Assembly: GCA_010645155.1 (NCBI GenBank)
Contig: JAAGOF010000328.1
Coordinates: 25,596-89,595 of the forward strand
Reading direction: 5' to 3'
Source: Tigriopus japonicus
Taxonomy: Eukaryota > Arthropoda > Copepoda > Harpacticoida > Harpacticidae
DNA length: 64,000 nucleotides
Shown here: positions 1-11,491 of the stretch, piece by piece
Position numbering within the stretch: position 1 is the first letter of the stretch
How the letters are laid out: every line of letters starts with the position of its first letter
Translations under genes and position numbers: made by a program
Notes under the pieces: generated by a model
The model's input: the letters and a program-made list of their open reading frames with translations, nothing else
The model's database searches: none
Told to the model about the DNA's origin: nothing

Positions 1-189
1 ACCAAAGAGGCTGCTCTAAATTTCCGGCTGAATTGGCATTCGATCTTTGCCTTTCACTTGATTTGGATCACCTCCGGCCAGTTTTGCCGTGCCGTGAAAA
101 GTCCACCTCTATTCTAGATGTCCTTGCTTAGACATAAGTCAGTTATTTACTCAAAATCTACTTGAATGGTCGACGCTTGAACAGGTATT

Positions 190-470
190 AATGTGTTCAA
201 AAAGTAAAAAGTCATATTGAGTAATCACAAATTGAGGCTTAATATTTACCAGAAGCGCCCACAAGTGTTTCTATTTCAAGATGGCGCTGATTGTCATTTT
301 TCTCTTTGATTGAAGCTTAACTTTGCTTCCTTCAGAGGGCTTGCTCTGACGGCAGAGTAGTTCATTTTGAGAACAAGAGAGGGCACCCTAGTAGGATGTG
401 TTAAGGGCATGCTAAATCATGTACGAGCCATCTAGGTGAAGCGAATGTTAGTTTTCTTTTAAATACTAAA
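190..470. repeat. dispersed repeat family R1, copy 1
   Basis: This stretch resembles 47340-47630 along most of its length and, in part, 48210-48340 and 49222-49325. Shared landmarks in order are TGTTCAAAAA, CAAGATGGCGCTGATTGTCA, AGAGAGGGCACCC and a GGTGA...GAATGTT block. No coding potential is visible. It is an interspersed repeat of unknown class; its 5' part, present in the 47-kb copies, is missing here. Confidence 0.6.
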
Positions 471-477
471 TAGGGTA

Positions 478-1561
478 GGCAATGGGATATTCGTGAAGGA
501 GACAGGTGCTGAAGTTGCCTAAAATCAATTGTAGACGTCGCCACATTTGACTAAGCGAGATTAAAATTTTGCTACGGAAGTACTGCTACCTTGAAAGTCC
601 TTTTTAGACACTATTTCATCAGTTTTTCAAGGATTTATTGATCTAAAAATAATAAAAAAATAAGTTCACCTCATGATTTTGTCACATTTTTACCCATACA
701 CGGGGACATTTAAAAAAAAGCGAGTTTCAAGTGTACATATAATGTTGCGTAAGTTTGGAAATATCCTTAATGCGACACTTCCGGCTCGGCAACATCAATT
801 TGATGAATATTTATTGTCGCATCGTTGTTTGCCGTTGTTTGCGGTCAAAAAATGGACAAATTTGCAGGTAACTGACATGACACCTAGCTTTTACAAAATA
901 TGCAAAACTTATTTAGGTTGGAGTTGCGTGAATGAAGAATATTACTGAGAACTAGTAGGGAACTAAAATAGACTAGAATCAAAGCTTCTTACTTCAGATT
1001 GTAATTTTTCCACAACTTGTAAGAGCCCAGCCAAAAAGTCCCACTGCCGATAATTGTTGGCTGAGAAATTGAATGACGAGCTTCGAAGTCGTCGTGCTTG
1101 GGGTCATTGAAACTAACATGGATCTGATCAAACCACCCTTCCCAGCCAGCCCTACAACAATTCCAATCATTTATTGGTCGATTTTGGGGTTTAAAACTTA
1201 TCAGAGTCCCAGGGAGGAATTTGGTCCTGACCAGACAGGAAAAAATCCGTGCATGCGTCGTTTCTGACTTGCTTGATTTAAGACGTAATTTTCAAACTCA
1301 CGCAACATTATATGTACACATGAAACTCGGTTTTCAAAAGAAATGTCAAGGTGAAATGTGACAAAATCATGAAGTAAAGTTATTTCCATTATTTTTAGAT
1401 CAATAAATCCTTGAAAAACTGATGAAATAGTGCCTAAAAAGGACTTTCAATGTAGCAGTACTTCCGTAGCAAAATTTTATTCTCGCCTAGTCAAATGTGG
1501 CGCCGTCTACAATCGATTTTAGGTAACTTCAGCAGCTGTCTCCTTCACGAATATCCCATTG
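478..1561. repeat. long inverted repeat (foldback-type element)
   Basis: The left arm (about 481-767) and the right arm (about 1279-1561) are reverse complements over roughly 275 bp with few mismatches, around a spacer of about 520 bp. Outer ends read AATGGGATATTCGTGAAGGA in both arms. No transposase ORF and no clear target duplication are seen. It may be a non-autonomous DNA element or a foldback. A transcript across it would form a long hairpin. Confidence 0.75.
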
Positions 1562-1970
1562 AAGTGTGGCTTTGTTGTACTCTTTCATGGAGCGAGAATG
1601 TAGATAAGTGCCACGGCTAGCTTGCACTGTGCATGCGCTTGGAAAGAGACAAAACTTGGCAAAATTCAAGAAATCACTCAACATATGTTGGATTGACTTG
1701 TTCCAGCAATGTAATAATGGTTTAGCTTCATCAAATAAGACATTATGTTACAAATTTGGTACATTTGCTTGAGTTATGTTGAATTTTGTCTCTTTTTCGC
1801 TTTCCTCAATTTTGCCCGAAATATTTTTTTTGACTAGAATATTCGAGAAAATATTTATTTTTTCCTTGAAACAGCCAAAATATTGAAAATCGAGGAAAAG
1901 TGAAGAAATATTTTTAAGATATTTTATATTTAAAAATCATTTCCGGGCCCTAGTGATGTGTTCCGAACCA
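1562..1970. other. no gene seen
   Basis: AT-rich sequence with no convincing ORF, exon or repeat boundary. A few near-palindromic ATATTTTT/AAAATAT runs occur around 1800-1930. Confidence 0.5.
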
Positions 1971-3355
1971 GGGGCCTATGTTACGAAACATCGGACACTT
2001 GTAAATTTTGTGCGAGACCATAGACTACTCTTTTATAGACTGGATGGTGTTCAGCTACGTTATGCAATATTTTAAGAGCCAACACATAGTCTTCGAAATT
2101 TTCGGCACGAGGTAGAATAGAGAGACGCCTTGCATCATAAATGCTACTTTAAGAATACTTAAACATTTTGGGCCGCTATTCAATGCACTTAAATTTCATC
2201 TAATCTATGTTTAAAAATATCAATGTTTTGTCGTAAATCATTGACTTCTAATTCTAAGCGGAATATTCACATTCAGCTAGTGTTCAAGAAACGTCAGGAC
2301 TGACACTTACCATCAAAAGTCTAGCTTTTTGCTTCGATTCCCTCTTTCTCTTAACTAATCATGATTTTGGCACCCCTGGCGAGCGATCATCCGAGACATA
2401 ACTCGCGCATGTCCATCATGATCAGAAAACTTTAGGCCGCAAATGTACGTGTGTGCATCGTGATGACTTGCGACTGCCCGCTACTAATATGTCCAGTCGG
2501 ACACCAAAATTACGCACCTCCTTGACTCGTAAATTTTTGTCGAGTCGGACACTCGTGATTTCTCCGAATCCGCACAAATTGTGCGGAGGTTAAGATTGCC
2601 AGTCAAGTCTTGAAAATCATTAAGGGCTCCATTGAGTCGATTTTCACTAAAATTTAAAAATCAGCCTTATATTTGCAACTAATAAGGCTAATTATTGCAG
2701 AAAATGATTAAAATTGAGTATGGAGTACTTGAAATTATGTAAAAAACAATGGCATCCCTATTCTTTTAGTCAGTGTTTTTTTTTGGGGGGGGGGGCGGAT
2801 TTTTCAATACCGCTACAAGGAATGGGATTCCCTGTAAAGAGAGTTAATCATTATTATAGTTTCAATAATTAATGTTTATATGAAATTTGATCTACCAATG
2901 AGTTACTGTTGGCAGATCTATACAACCCTTGTATGGTGGGTTGGTCAGGAATAGTATTTAAGAATTTGTCCAATCCTGCCTTAAATGCTGTTAGAGGATC
3001 AGCTCCTACATATTCCCGACGAAGGCAAATAGGCAACAAATTGAACAATGAAGGAGCCCGATAAAGAAGAGAGGAGGACTTCATTGTTCGAATTAGCCTT
3101 GATTCCTTAGGATTTGGAGGTGCTCTCAGAGCGCACGGAAAACCTCTACGATCGCTACAACTGATCTCAAATCCTGGGTTAGGACAGAGCCCATGAATGC
3201 TCTTGAAAACATTCAGTATCAGATACCTTTCATACCTTCTCTGAGTACTGTACAACCCTAACTTCTGGAGCCTCTCCCGAAGTTAGGTTAAGGATGTTTG
3301 GTCACAGAATTTACGAGTGTCTAGTCGGACCTCGATCTTTCGTAACATAGGCCCC
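1971..3355. mobile_element. TIR element with a LINE fragment nested inside
   Basis: The ends GGGGCCTATGTTACGAAA (from 1971) and its exact complement (ending 3355) define terminal inverted repeats. Similarity continues more weakly inward for about 50 bp (a TCGGACAC...CTCGTAAATT block on both sides). The body holds no transposase. A LINE 3' fragment (2775-3280) lies inside the right part, so this element was probably the older host. No clear target duplication is visible. Confidence 0.6.
2775..3280 (-). pseudogene. LINE 3' fragment, family L (copy 1)
   Basis: The minus-strand reading frame encodes the C-terminal end of a jockey/CR1-type reverse-transcriptase ORF, with the block SLFNLLP, then DPLTAFKAGLDKFL and TIPDQP. 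It is followed by the family 3' tail (TACAGGGAAT..CATTCCTTGTAGCGGTA) and ends near 2775 in a homopolymer G run. It is 5'-truncated at about 3280, as expected for a retroposed LINE copy. Related copies lie at 8061, 16317, 25256/26518, 32120 and 35213. Confidence 0.85.
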
Positions 3356-3925
3356 AGGAGTGCTGCCATTTTTGACTCGGAAGTTTATCGCTGTTAAAAA
3401 GGGCAGGTTGTTTTGAACTTTTTGAAAAGACCTAAACAGGGACCAATTTGGCAACACTCGAATTAGTTCGATTTCGAGTTCCTTCGATAGTTATAAAAAT
3501 GGATTTCGAGTTTGCAGTGCTGCCATATTTCATGGCAGATAAGGTCTATTGCCAGTTGAAAAGTTTTATAATGGTCAGTTTTTGACCCTAAAAACCAAAA
3601 TGGCAAAACTCTGCCAAAAATCCAACTCGAAACGAATCACCACAAAAAACATATGGCATGGATGGCAGTTCTAAAAGATGGAACAGATTGAATCAGTGGA
3701 ATCAGCGGTAATTAAGAAATAGAGGGACTGTGCTAGAAAGTTCGCCTACAGGGAGACAAGTTCGAGGGCTTTTAGTACGAGAACAACGGAATTCAGAAAT
3801 GGAATCTGCTGCGAGTTTTCGAATAGAAGAACAAAAGGAAAAAGATGACACTTCATGAATCTTCCACACTTTTTCAATCTGGAAGAAGGTGGAAATACAT
3901 AAATTAATCATGGTAAGCAATAATG
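3356..3925. other. intergenic, nothing supported
   Basis: No exon-like or repeat structure was recognised between the TIR element and the ACMSD 3' end. Short open frames here have no family resemblance. Confidence 0.5.
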
Positions 3926-3931
3926 TTTATT
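3926..3931 (-). promoter_or_regulatory. polyadenylation signal of ACMSD
   Basis: AATAAA on the minus strand lies 27 nt downstream of the ACMSD stop codon, a plausible position for 3'-end formation. Confidence 0.5.
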
Positions 3932-3957
3932 TGGAGTATATTTCAAAACGATCAAAT

Positions 3958-6900
3958 TCAAGGATTGAATTGTTCCTCCTCCAATCCCAAAAATTCTAAA
4001 GCATTTTTGAATAAAAGCTTGTCCTTCAACTTTTGATCATATCCCATGGCTTCAATAGTCTTCCCAGGATAAGCATCCGCAAACCCATGCACTTCACCCA
4101 AAGGAAATGGATAGTCTGTTCCTAAGATCACACGGTCCTAAAAAAAATCGGTAATTGTTCGCAAAATTTTGCCATTTATTCATTTAGAAAGTAACAAAAT
4201 ATTATATGTTAAATAGCAAATTAATTAGAATTAGAAATTAGCTGATCAGGCTGCGCCACAATCGCTGCAAAAACTACCAAGATCAAAGCTCTTCCAGTCT
4301 CTCCAAAACTTTGAACGCAAAATTACTCCTTACAAACATATGAAAAATATGTTTAAGGTTTTAGCTATGTTTTGCATTCAACACTCAATTTGAGTTAGCA
4401 TGATCGAGAAACTGACTCGCAATAACGCAAAGCATTGCATTTTTCTAAATAGTGCTGAAGGGTAGTCACCACCTCAAAAACTGGAGACACTAAAACCAGG
4501 TGGCGTCCTAGTACTGACTTAGCGAACAGTCCATCTCTCTTATTCAAAATTTGGGCATTCTTTCCAGGTTTGATTATATCATCCGAACCCATCAGCAAGC
4601 TCACCTCTCCAATTACGTTGACCAAAAGTCGCATAGCATCTTCGTCATGAACCAAAGAGTCCGTCCAAAACTTGCCAAGATAATCGCGTGGTGGTTTTGA
4701 ACAATCGTTGGCACAAAGGTCTGGTCGGACGTTGTAGCCATGCTGGATTCGCCCCACAGTAAAGGGAAACGAGCCTCCCCCATGGGCGAAACAGAGTTTC
4801 AATCGTGGAAATTGCTCCAAAATGCCTCCCATCAGGACCGAACAAATGGCAGTTGCAGTCTCAGCAGGCATTCCTAATGAAGCGGTCTCATTATCTTGTA
4901 TTCATGATAAATGGTTTATTTATTTGCTCACCAACCAACCAAGGCAACCAGTATTTGGAATGACGACCACCCATTGCCATATCCCAAGGGTGAACAAACA
5001 AAGCCTGGCCCAAATCTTCAGCAGTCTAAAAATCAAGGAGAGTAGAGTCTAATTTATGAATATCCTGATTTGAAATAGTGGTCTCACTGACAAAAAATTA
5101 ATTGGCAAACACTTCAAAGAGACTGAAAGGATCCCTGACCAAAAATTTCTTCTAACAGAGGGATGAAAATACGAGTAAACCAAAACTGTTTTGGCAAAGG
5201 GTTTAATGGAGAACTGAACGACTATTACGATAGTAATGCTTCTTGAAATTTTAGAAAATATCTCCCCAAAAGAATAATTTGGCGGCCGAACAAAATGCTA
5301 GGGATGGGTCCGGATTGGCCATGAGTCGGCTCAGTTTTGGATCGGATCGGTTCTGAAGTTGGGTCATAGTGAGTCGGATCCAAAAACGCAGGATCTGATC
5401 CGAAGCCGGAACCGATCTCTCCGGGGTCGATTTTGGATAAATGGTACTATAAGGCTTGGCAGCTCAACTAAATCAATCATATTTTCAACTTTTCTTCCAA
5501 ACGATATCCATCATCTTAAAGAAATATATTTCCATTTTAGAATTAGTCATTGATCTTGTACGTAACTTCTAAAACAAACGCAGTGATATTACAAAATCTT
5601 TCTTCAAAACCACAAACGAGCCGGATTTGACCACATCGGATCTGTATTTGCGTGGACCTGGATTTAGATGGAATAATTTTTTTTTACTTTGGTTCGGAAA
5701 CAAATAGACCTTAACCGAAAACCATAAAATTACCTATCCCTTTTTACAAAATTATGTCTTTTGAAATAAAATTGACTCAATAAAAAAAGAATACTTTTAA
5801 TATATATATATATTGGATTGTTGGTGCTAGGGTCGGAGGGTTGAGCCTCGCCCGGCCAGCGAAGCCAGCCATCACATCGTCCAAATCATTTCCGATAGGC
5901 AATTTCAAGTCCGGTATCAGAATGGTTCTCCGTCTGTGGGTGTGGATTAACGTCTAAAAGTTTCCTTGAGAAAGGTCGGGGAGGAGAATCGAACCTGGGA
6001 CCTCTCTCACTATAGGAAACTGCGCTAACCACGACACCACGTCTCCTCCCTATATATTGCTGACCGACGATACTCCTAAATTCAGTTTTGACTGCATTGG
6101 TAAAAAGTGTACCATTTTGAGCGAAAACGCATTTTCTCTAATAATCCATTCTCTAAAGATATAGCTTTACGGAAAAAGAAATCGATACTTAAATTTCAGC
6201 CGGATGTGCTTTTGGAAAGTATCATAGCAAAACCACCCGCCCATGAGTTATCAGACAAAATATCTCGACTCAAGTATCTACATTGGAGAGACATCGAAAC
6301 GAGGGAGCTGAAATATGACACAATCCACTTTATGACGTCCTTACCTTATAAATTGGATAAAGCTCTTTGGCATCGAGGTTCCAATCGCCTACATGGGATC
6401 CGATTTGAAATCCGGGCATTTTCAGCTCTGCCTTGGCTCTTTTCATTTCTTCCACAGCTGAAATATGAGATATTGAGCACGTTTCAGAACTTTTTTGTTA
6501 TATTAGAAAAATGACGTTCATAATACCTAAGAGTGGAGCTTGCATGGGTAAAGTGCCCAAACCCACGAAGCGCTTGGGATACGAGTATTTTAGACAAGTT
6601 TCGGCCAAATTATCATTAAGGAATCGGGACAAATCCAAGGTGTCCTCAGGTTTGGCCTTTGATCAATGGCATGTAATTTATGATATGAAATTGACTAATC
6701 TTGAATGTACATTTGTTCATTCACAATGTACAAACTTACCCAATAGCTAAACATAACCGGAACCGTGGACAAAGCTTGGACTTGTACCCCATCCCGATCC
6801 ATATCCTTAATTCGAGCTTCTGGGCTCCAACAGTTTTCGTCAATTTTTCGAAAGAACTTTCCTCCTTTCATCATATTAGCTTTTCCGGCTTCGGCACATC

Positions 6901-7054
6901 CTTTGTGGTCCAAGTGGACCCAATCGCCGTAACCATATTTCTGAAAGTACAATGAAGGGGTTTTCTTGGTGGATTAGAGAAAAGAATATCGGATTACCTC
7001 TTTCAGATCAGGCCATGTTTCTGGTAAGATATGATTGTGGATGTCAATTTTCAT
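3958..7054 (-). CDS. ACMSD: 2-amino-3-carboxymuconate-6-semialdehyde decarboxylase (ACMSD), seven exons
   Basis: This metal-dependent amidohydrolase-family decarboxylase converts ACMS to aminomuconate semialdehyde and so diverts tryptophan/kynurenine carbon away from quinolinate and NAD synthesis. The exons I resolve are 7054-6998, 6940-6740, 6656-6527, 6457-6345, 5025-4932, 4873-4605 and 4137-3958. All junctions are GT-AG and the frame stays open through 347 aa; vertebrate ACMSD is about 336 aa. It starts MKIDIHNHI, giving the metal ligands H6 and H8. HPWD (H179), CFAHGGG (H229) and [11 protein letters not shown] (D296) supply the other metal and catalytic residues. An upstream in-frame extension beyond 7054 does not resemble the family, so I chose the conserved start. 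Introns are 57-83 nt except 467 nt and 1.3 kb; the 1.3-kb one carries a SINE. The gene looks intact and cytosolic. Confidence 0.95.
5297..5430. repeat. AGGGATGG / GGATCGGATCGG repeat, copy 1
   Basis: This matches 14982-15085 in the same orientation: AGGGATGG, then a GGATCGGATCGGTTCTGA block and a GTGAGTCG.ATCCAAAAAC block. It lies in the fourth ACMSD intron. The CAGGGATGG start of the other copy is reminiscent of hAT termini, but no partner end was located. Weaker similarity may continue to about 5650. Confidence 0.45.
5813..6050 (-). mobile_element. tRNA-derived SINE, family A (copy 1), inside an ACMSD intron
   Basis: Read on the minus strand, the head GGAGGAGACGTGGTGTCGTG, with GGTTAGCGCAGT and a B-box-like GGTTCGATTCTCC, resembles a decayed tRNA. 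It is followed by a unique body shared with 7761-7997 and 37638-37880. The 3' end abuts an (AT)n run at about 5799-5813, a common feature of SINE tails. It is antisense to no exon and should be spliced out with the intron. Confidence 0.8.
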
Positions 7055-7760
7055 GATGATGTTGGAGTTTCCTTCAGAATGTGATGCGAACAACAACAAA
7101 CTTTCAAGATAAAAAACTCGTTTTTGACTGGACAGCCAACAACAGAACTTACTAGGTTGAAGTTGAAGCTGCCTCATACAAGAAACGGGTTTCAGTTGAA
7201 TAAACTGGACTAGTCAAGTTTCAATAAAATAACAGCAAAGAAAGCAGAGGGTTTAAGAAATAACATCCCAAAGTTATATTAATTGATCCTTGTTTGATTA
7301 GAATTTACATTGATTCCGTTTAAGTATTGAAACAATAGGTGATCCATAAAAAACAAGTCTTAAAAGCCGTTGTTATAAGAATGTCAAGATGGTTAAGTAA
7401 AAAAGTTTGATCATTTTGGAACAAAATTGAAGTTTACGCAAGATAAAGGTGAGGTAATCTCTATTGAATGTAAAATATCTTTGAGACAAAGCACTAACGT
7501 GACAAAGAAGGGCAATTCAATTCCTGAGTTTATTGCATTTTCCCCACTTTAAGTTGAAAAGGTCCATTATAAAGTGCCCAAAAGTCAAATTGCTATGAAA
7601 AATGCTTACCTTTGACACACCAATTATTTTGGAAATTTGAGAATTAATAATTTCAAATTTGGAGTCCTCGGGACCGGTTGTAAAGTCCAGATCATAGAAG
7701 GTGAAGATTTTTTAAGAATCATTATATATCTGGAGCTCCATTTGCTCCAAAGGTCCTTTT
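7055..7760. other. ACMSD upstream region, no other gene
   Basis: This holds the presumed ACMSD promoter and 5' UTR on the minus strand. No TATA box stands out and no other coding exon is visible up to the next SINE. Confidence 0.4.
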
Positions 7761-7997
7761 TTGGATTGTGGGTGCGAGGGTTGGAGGGTTGAGCCTCGCC
7801 CAGCCAACAAAGCCCGCCATTACCTCATCTATTTTTTTCCGGCAGGCATTCTCAAGTCCAGTATCAAATTGCTTCTTTGTCTGTGAGTGTGGAACAACGT
7901 CTAAAGGTTTCCTTAAGACAGTTTGGAGAAGAGAATCGAACCTGGGACCTCTCTCATTATTGGAAACTTCGCTAACCAGGACACCACGCCCCCTCCC
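7761..7997 (-). mobile_element. tRNA-derived SINE, family A (copy 2)
   Basis: On the minus strand this is colinear with the copies at 5813-6050 and 37638-37880: a head with GGTTAGC and GGTTCGATTCTC, then the same body ending near CCCTCGCACCCACAATCC. It is more diverged than copy 3. Its head end lies about 60 bp before a LINE fragment. Confidence 0.8.
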
Positions 7998-8060
7998 TTT
8001 TGTTTTCAGAGCTGGAACAATATCTAAAACATTCTTTAGGATCATTATTCCTTTTTTTTT

Positions 8061-8869
8061 GGAGAAAGCCTACTCTTGGTTTGGTGAGAGTAACATGGCT
8101 TTAAACGGGATGGAACAAGATGAAGGAAAGTTTGATGCACATATTCAGTTGAAGGTGGGTAAGGCGTTTCAAACGTGGGGCTGGATTTATCACATTTTCA
8201 AGTTCAGAAATATTGTTATGTTATGAACCATGCTTAACTCTGTACATGTCTATTGTTCAACCGCATCTTGCATAGGCTTCCCCCATTTGGGCTCCAATGA
8301 GTTCGGCAGGTTTGCAAAAGGTCGAACAAGCCCAAAAATGTTTTACTAGGAACATCACAGGAATGAGAGAGCTCTCGTATTGGGAGAGGCTCCAGAAATT
8401 AGGACTGTACAGTACTCAGAGAAGGTATGAAAGGTATCTGATACTGTATGTTTTCAAGAGCATTCATGGGCTCTGTCCTAACCCAGGATTTGAGATCAGT
8501 TGTAGCGATCGTAGAGGTTTTACATGCGGTTTGAGAGCACCTCCAAATCCCAAGGAATCCATGCTAGTTCGCACAATGAAGTCCTCCTCTCTTCTTTATC
8601 GGGCTCCTTCATTGTTCAATTTGTTGCCCGTTAGCCTTCGTCGGGTATATGTAGGAGCTGATCCTTTAACAGCATTTAAGGCAGGTTTGGACAAATAATT
8701 AGATACTATTCCTGACCAACCCACTATTTAAGGGTTGCACAGATCTGCCAACAGTAACTCATTGGTAGATTAAATTTCATATAAACGGTAATTATATATA
8801 CTGTAATAATCATTAACTCTCTTTACAGGTAATTCCATTCCTTGTCGCGGTTTTAAAAAATCCCCCCCA
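8061..8869 (+). pseudogene. LINE fragment, family L (copy 2), with internal deletion
   Basis: It begins with the segment after the RT active site (S-N-M-A-L-N-G, as at 32980). After a diverged stretch it runs through the C-terminal ORF: the CFTRNITGMRELSYWERL block, the YSTQRRYERYL block and SLFNLLPVSLRR. It ends in the family 3' tail near 8826-8869. Reading frames are broken, for example by a stop right after AGLDK, so it is a dead copy. Confidence 0.8.
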
Positions 8870-9219
8870 GGCTTTGTAATGAGGCCTTGACTGAGTACAA
8901 ATCTCTTTGTTACAAAAAATAAACCATGTTTTTTGTATCAGTTGACTCTTATGAAACATCCTGTTTTACAATCTCATTTTATTTTATTTATTGCGACGAA
9001 GGAAAATCAATCATTTTGAAAGCTTATGGGAAAATGAAATATATAAAGTGGCTATCCACACCCACACCATTGCTGTATGTAAATGTTTCCCAAATATTTT
9101 GTCCGTTAGCTTAGGGTGGCTCTACAAGAATAGCAAAAATGGATTTAACAAATGCTTGTAAACAGATCCAAGTTGAACTTGAAGTGCATTTATTCAAGTA
9201 GTTTAAGTTTATCGAAGTA
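8870..9219. other. no feature seen
   Basis: AT-rich sequence between a LINE tail and a mariner element; nothing recognised. Confidence 0.5.
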
Positions 9220-9221
9220 TA

Positions 9222-10514
9222 CCGGGTGTCCTATATGTCCTCAACCCTAAGCGGATGTTCCCTTTCAAGATCATGCTCACGTCAAACGCGTTGACGTAGG
9301 GCTTTGAAATTTTACATGCTAGTAGACATACCCTTTGACTACTTCTTTACCGAAAATGAGCACCCCATGGCTATCATAACCAAGGCCAGCTCCATCAACG
9401 TCGCCGCGGTCATTTAAAAAAAAAGCTCTCTTGATGACGCTCTGGTTGAGGATCTTGATGAAGTTGGACACGTTCAAGTATACAGTAAAAAAGGGGCTTA
9501 AGTCATTCTACTTTACACGCACAAAATTTAATTTGGTCTTAATGAGCAAAATATTGAACTATAATTTAATATTTGAGTCCTACTCAAAGAAAATGAGGAT
9601 GAGGATGGGGTTGATGAAGGTGAAGGTGTAGAGTGATGAATGCCACATTGATGCTGCTGGTGATGTTGAATGTGGCTGGGAGGGTGGAGAAGGTCTACTC
9701 CTTCTCAAAAATGCCGCCGTTGGCAGGGATCATGGCCTCCACGCGCTTGCCGAACCTGGTGCACATGGTGGCGACAAAGTCCCTGGGGAGGGCGTTCCAC
9801 TCCTCTCCACCGCAGTCTTGAGGCTGTTGACATTGGGGTGGAACCTGTCACAGGCCCTCAGCTCCACATAGTCCCATATGCTGTAGTCCAAGGGGTTCAG
9901 GTTGCAAGAGTTCGCCGGCCAAATGCCCTTCGACCAGAACCCATTGGACCCCAACTTGCGCTCCCTTTTGCTTGCCCTTGTCCAGCCTCCCCTGACGTTG
10001 GGTGAGGGGTCAATTTCTGGACAGGGACCACGGCCAGGCTCTTCAGGCCCAGGTCCACCTTCACGATCCTCTCCATGAGGAACACAGTCACGTGGAACCT
10101 CTTGGCGAGGGCCCTGATGAAGGTGTTTGGGTTCTTGTCGATGGCGGCCTTGACCTCATCAATGAGGGCCTTGGTGTGGGTGGAGGTGGGCCTGCCGGTC
10201 CTGGGGGGCTCGTCAGTGGTCCCACGCTGCTGGTAGAGCCACCAGTGGCTCTTGACAGTGCCAATGGGAATCCCAAAGGCATTGGCCACATCAGCCTGCT
10301 TCTCCCCATCTAAAATGCGCTCGACGACCAAATGTCTCATCTTATTCTGCTCCATTTTACTCACAAAACTGGCGTTTGTTTACTTTTATTCATAAAACAG
10401 GAAAGGAAGAAGACGAACCAATCTATCCCAAACTCAATTTTTGACGTGAAATTCAAATCCTACGTGAAATGGCATAAAGATTCGTTTAGGGTTGAGGACA
10501 TATAGGACACCCGG
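9222..10514 (-). mobile_element. mariner/Tc1-superfamily transposon, defective
   Basis: Near-perfect terminal inverted repeats of about 29 bp (CCGGGTGTCCTATATGTCCT..., then CAACCCTAA) lie at 9222 and, inverted, at 10514. They are flanked by TA on both sides (9220-9221, 10515-10516), the mariner target duplication. Length is about 1.29 kb. The transposase remnant lies inside on the minus strand. The coding part is conspicuously GC-rich compared with everything around it. The near-identical ends suggest a fairly recent insertion of an already damaged element. Confidence 0.93.
9695..10355 (-). pseudogene. mariner transposase remnant
   Basis: From ATG 10355 the frame encodes an N-terminal helix-turn-helix region (...VANAFGIPIGTVKSHW) and a GRPT linker of the kind that joins paired DNA-binding domains, then a second HTH region to about residue 120. 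The catalytic domain is almost absent. The text jumps to WPANSCNLNPLDYSIWDYVE, the region around the third catalytic aspartate of D,D(34-41)D transposases. There the usual Asp before LNPLDY is Asn. The first two aspartate regions are missing. Frame changes occur near 9950 and 9790; the C-terminal end EAMIPANGGIFEKE is followed by stop 9695-9697. It cannot be catalytically active. Confidence 0.88.
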
Positions 10515-10516
10515 TA

Positions 10517-11490
10517 GTAAGAATTACCATGGGCCCAAGTGTAGTCTTGAAACATGAGCCGCAGTTTCAAAGTAGCCTATGTGGTGAGACGTTTTTAAGC
10601 ATAGTTATTTTGACTGTAATTTAGTATACACGGTGTGTATTTGAGTTCAAGAAGTCATTTTTAAATTCCAAAACTTTTGAGACGACTTTTTATGTGTTAA
10701 TGCAATCCTACAAATGAATTTGAATTCTGTTGATTAAGTCACGGGCGAAAATACGTTGTAAGGTCACTTAAACCATACTTAAAGATAACTTAGTTGATCA
10801 TTTTCTTTAATCCAATTCTCAATTCGTCTTAAGGGTGTGCTACCTAAAATATTGTCGAAATCCACGTAGCCGTTTGTCTAAATTGAAATAAAGACCCTCT
10901 AGCTTGATCCTTCGAGAATGCCGATCAAAAAGGCCGTTGAAAATAGATCCGTGAAATAGAATATTTGAGAACAACGTTGCTCTTAGTACGTCTAAGACTT
11001 TTGTCACAGTATTTTTTCAAATATTTATTTTTAAGTGCGTTTTATGTAACATAATAGTTTTTTTGCCCTTGACTTATTTAACCGAATTCACATAAATGTT
11101 CTGCATTGCCTTCACATCTCAAAAGTGGTCTCAAAAGTTTCTGGAACTTAAAAAAAGACTTCTTGAGCTTAAAAACACACCGTGCCCAGCTTTTCAAATT
11201 AGCGCATTTTTTAACCATTTTCAACCACCCGTGCTTTGAAAGTCGCACACAATCCGAAACACATTGAACCTCTGCCATAAAAAGCTCTACAAAATGGTCA
11301 GAACAAGCTGAGTGTTGCCGATCTTTCGAAAGTTGCGTTTTAGCCTGATTCGTGATTTAATCGTTGAATTAACGTGGAACATTTCTACTTTTAAGAAACT
11401 GCACTTATCAACACCAGGTCTCCTCTCTTCAACTGCCTTATTTTATCATATGAAGTAACGGGACAATGTTTCTAAACTTTTTGATTTCCA
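10517..11490. other. intergenic, nothing supported
   Basis: No gene, exon or clear repeat was recognised between the mariner and the next LINE piece. Confidence 0.5.
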
Positions 11491-11491
11491 A

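Noticed and set aside
3702..3920. 72-codon minus-strand frame after ACMSD
   Set aside because: Low-complexity composition, no family resemblance, and located beyond the polyadenylation signal.
7098..7177. N-terminal extension of ACMSD upstream of 7054
   Set aside because: Family proteins start at M-K-I-D-I-H; the extension shows no similarity and is probably 5' UTR.
10002..10313. GC-rich plus-strand frames across the mariner
   Set aside because: They are antisense shadows of the minus-strand transposase remnant.
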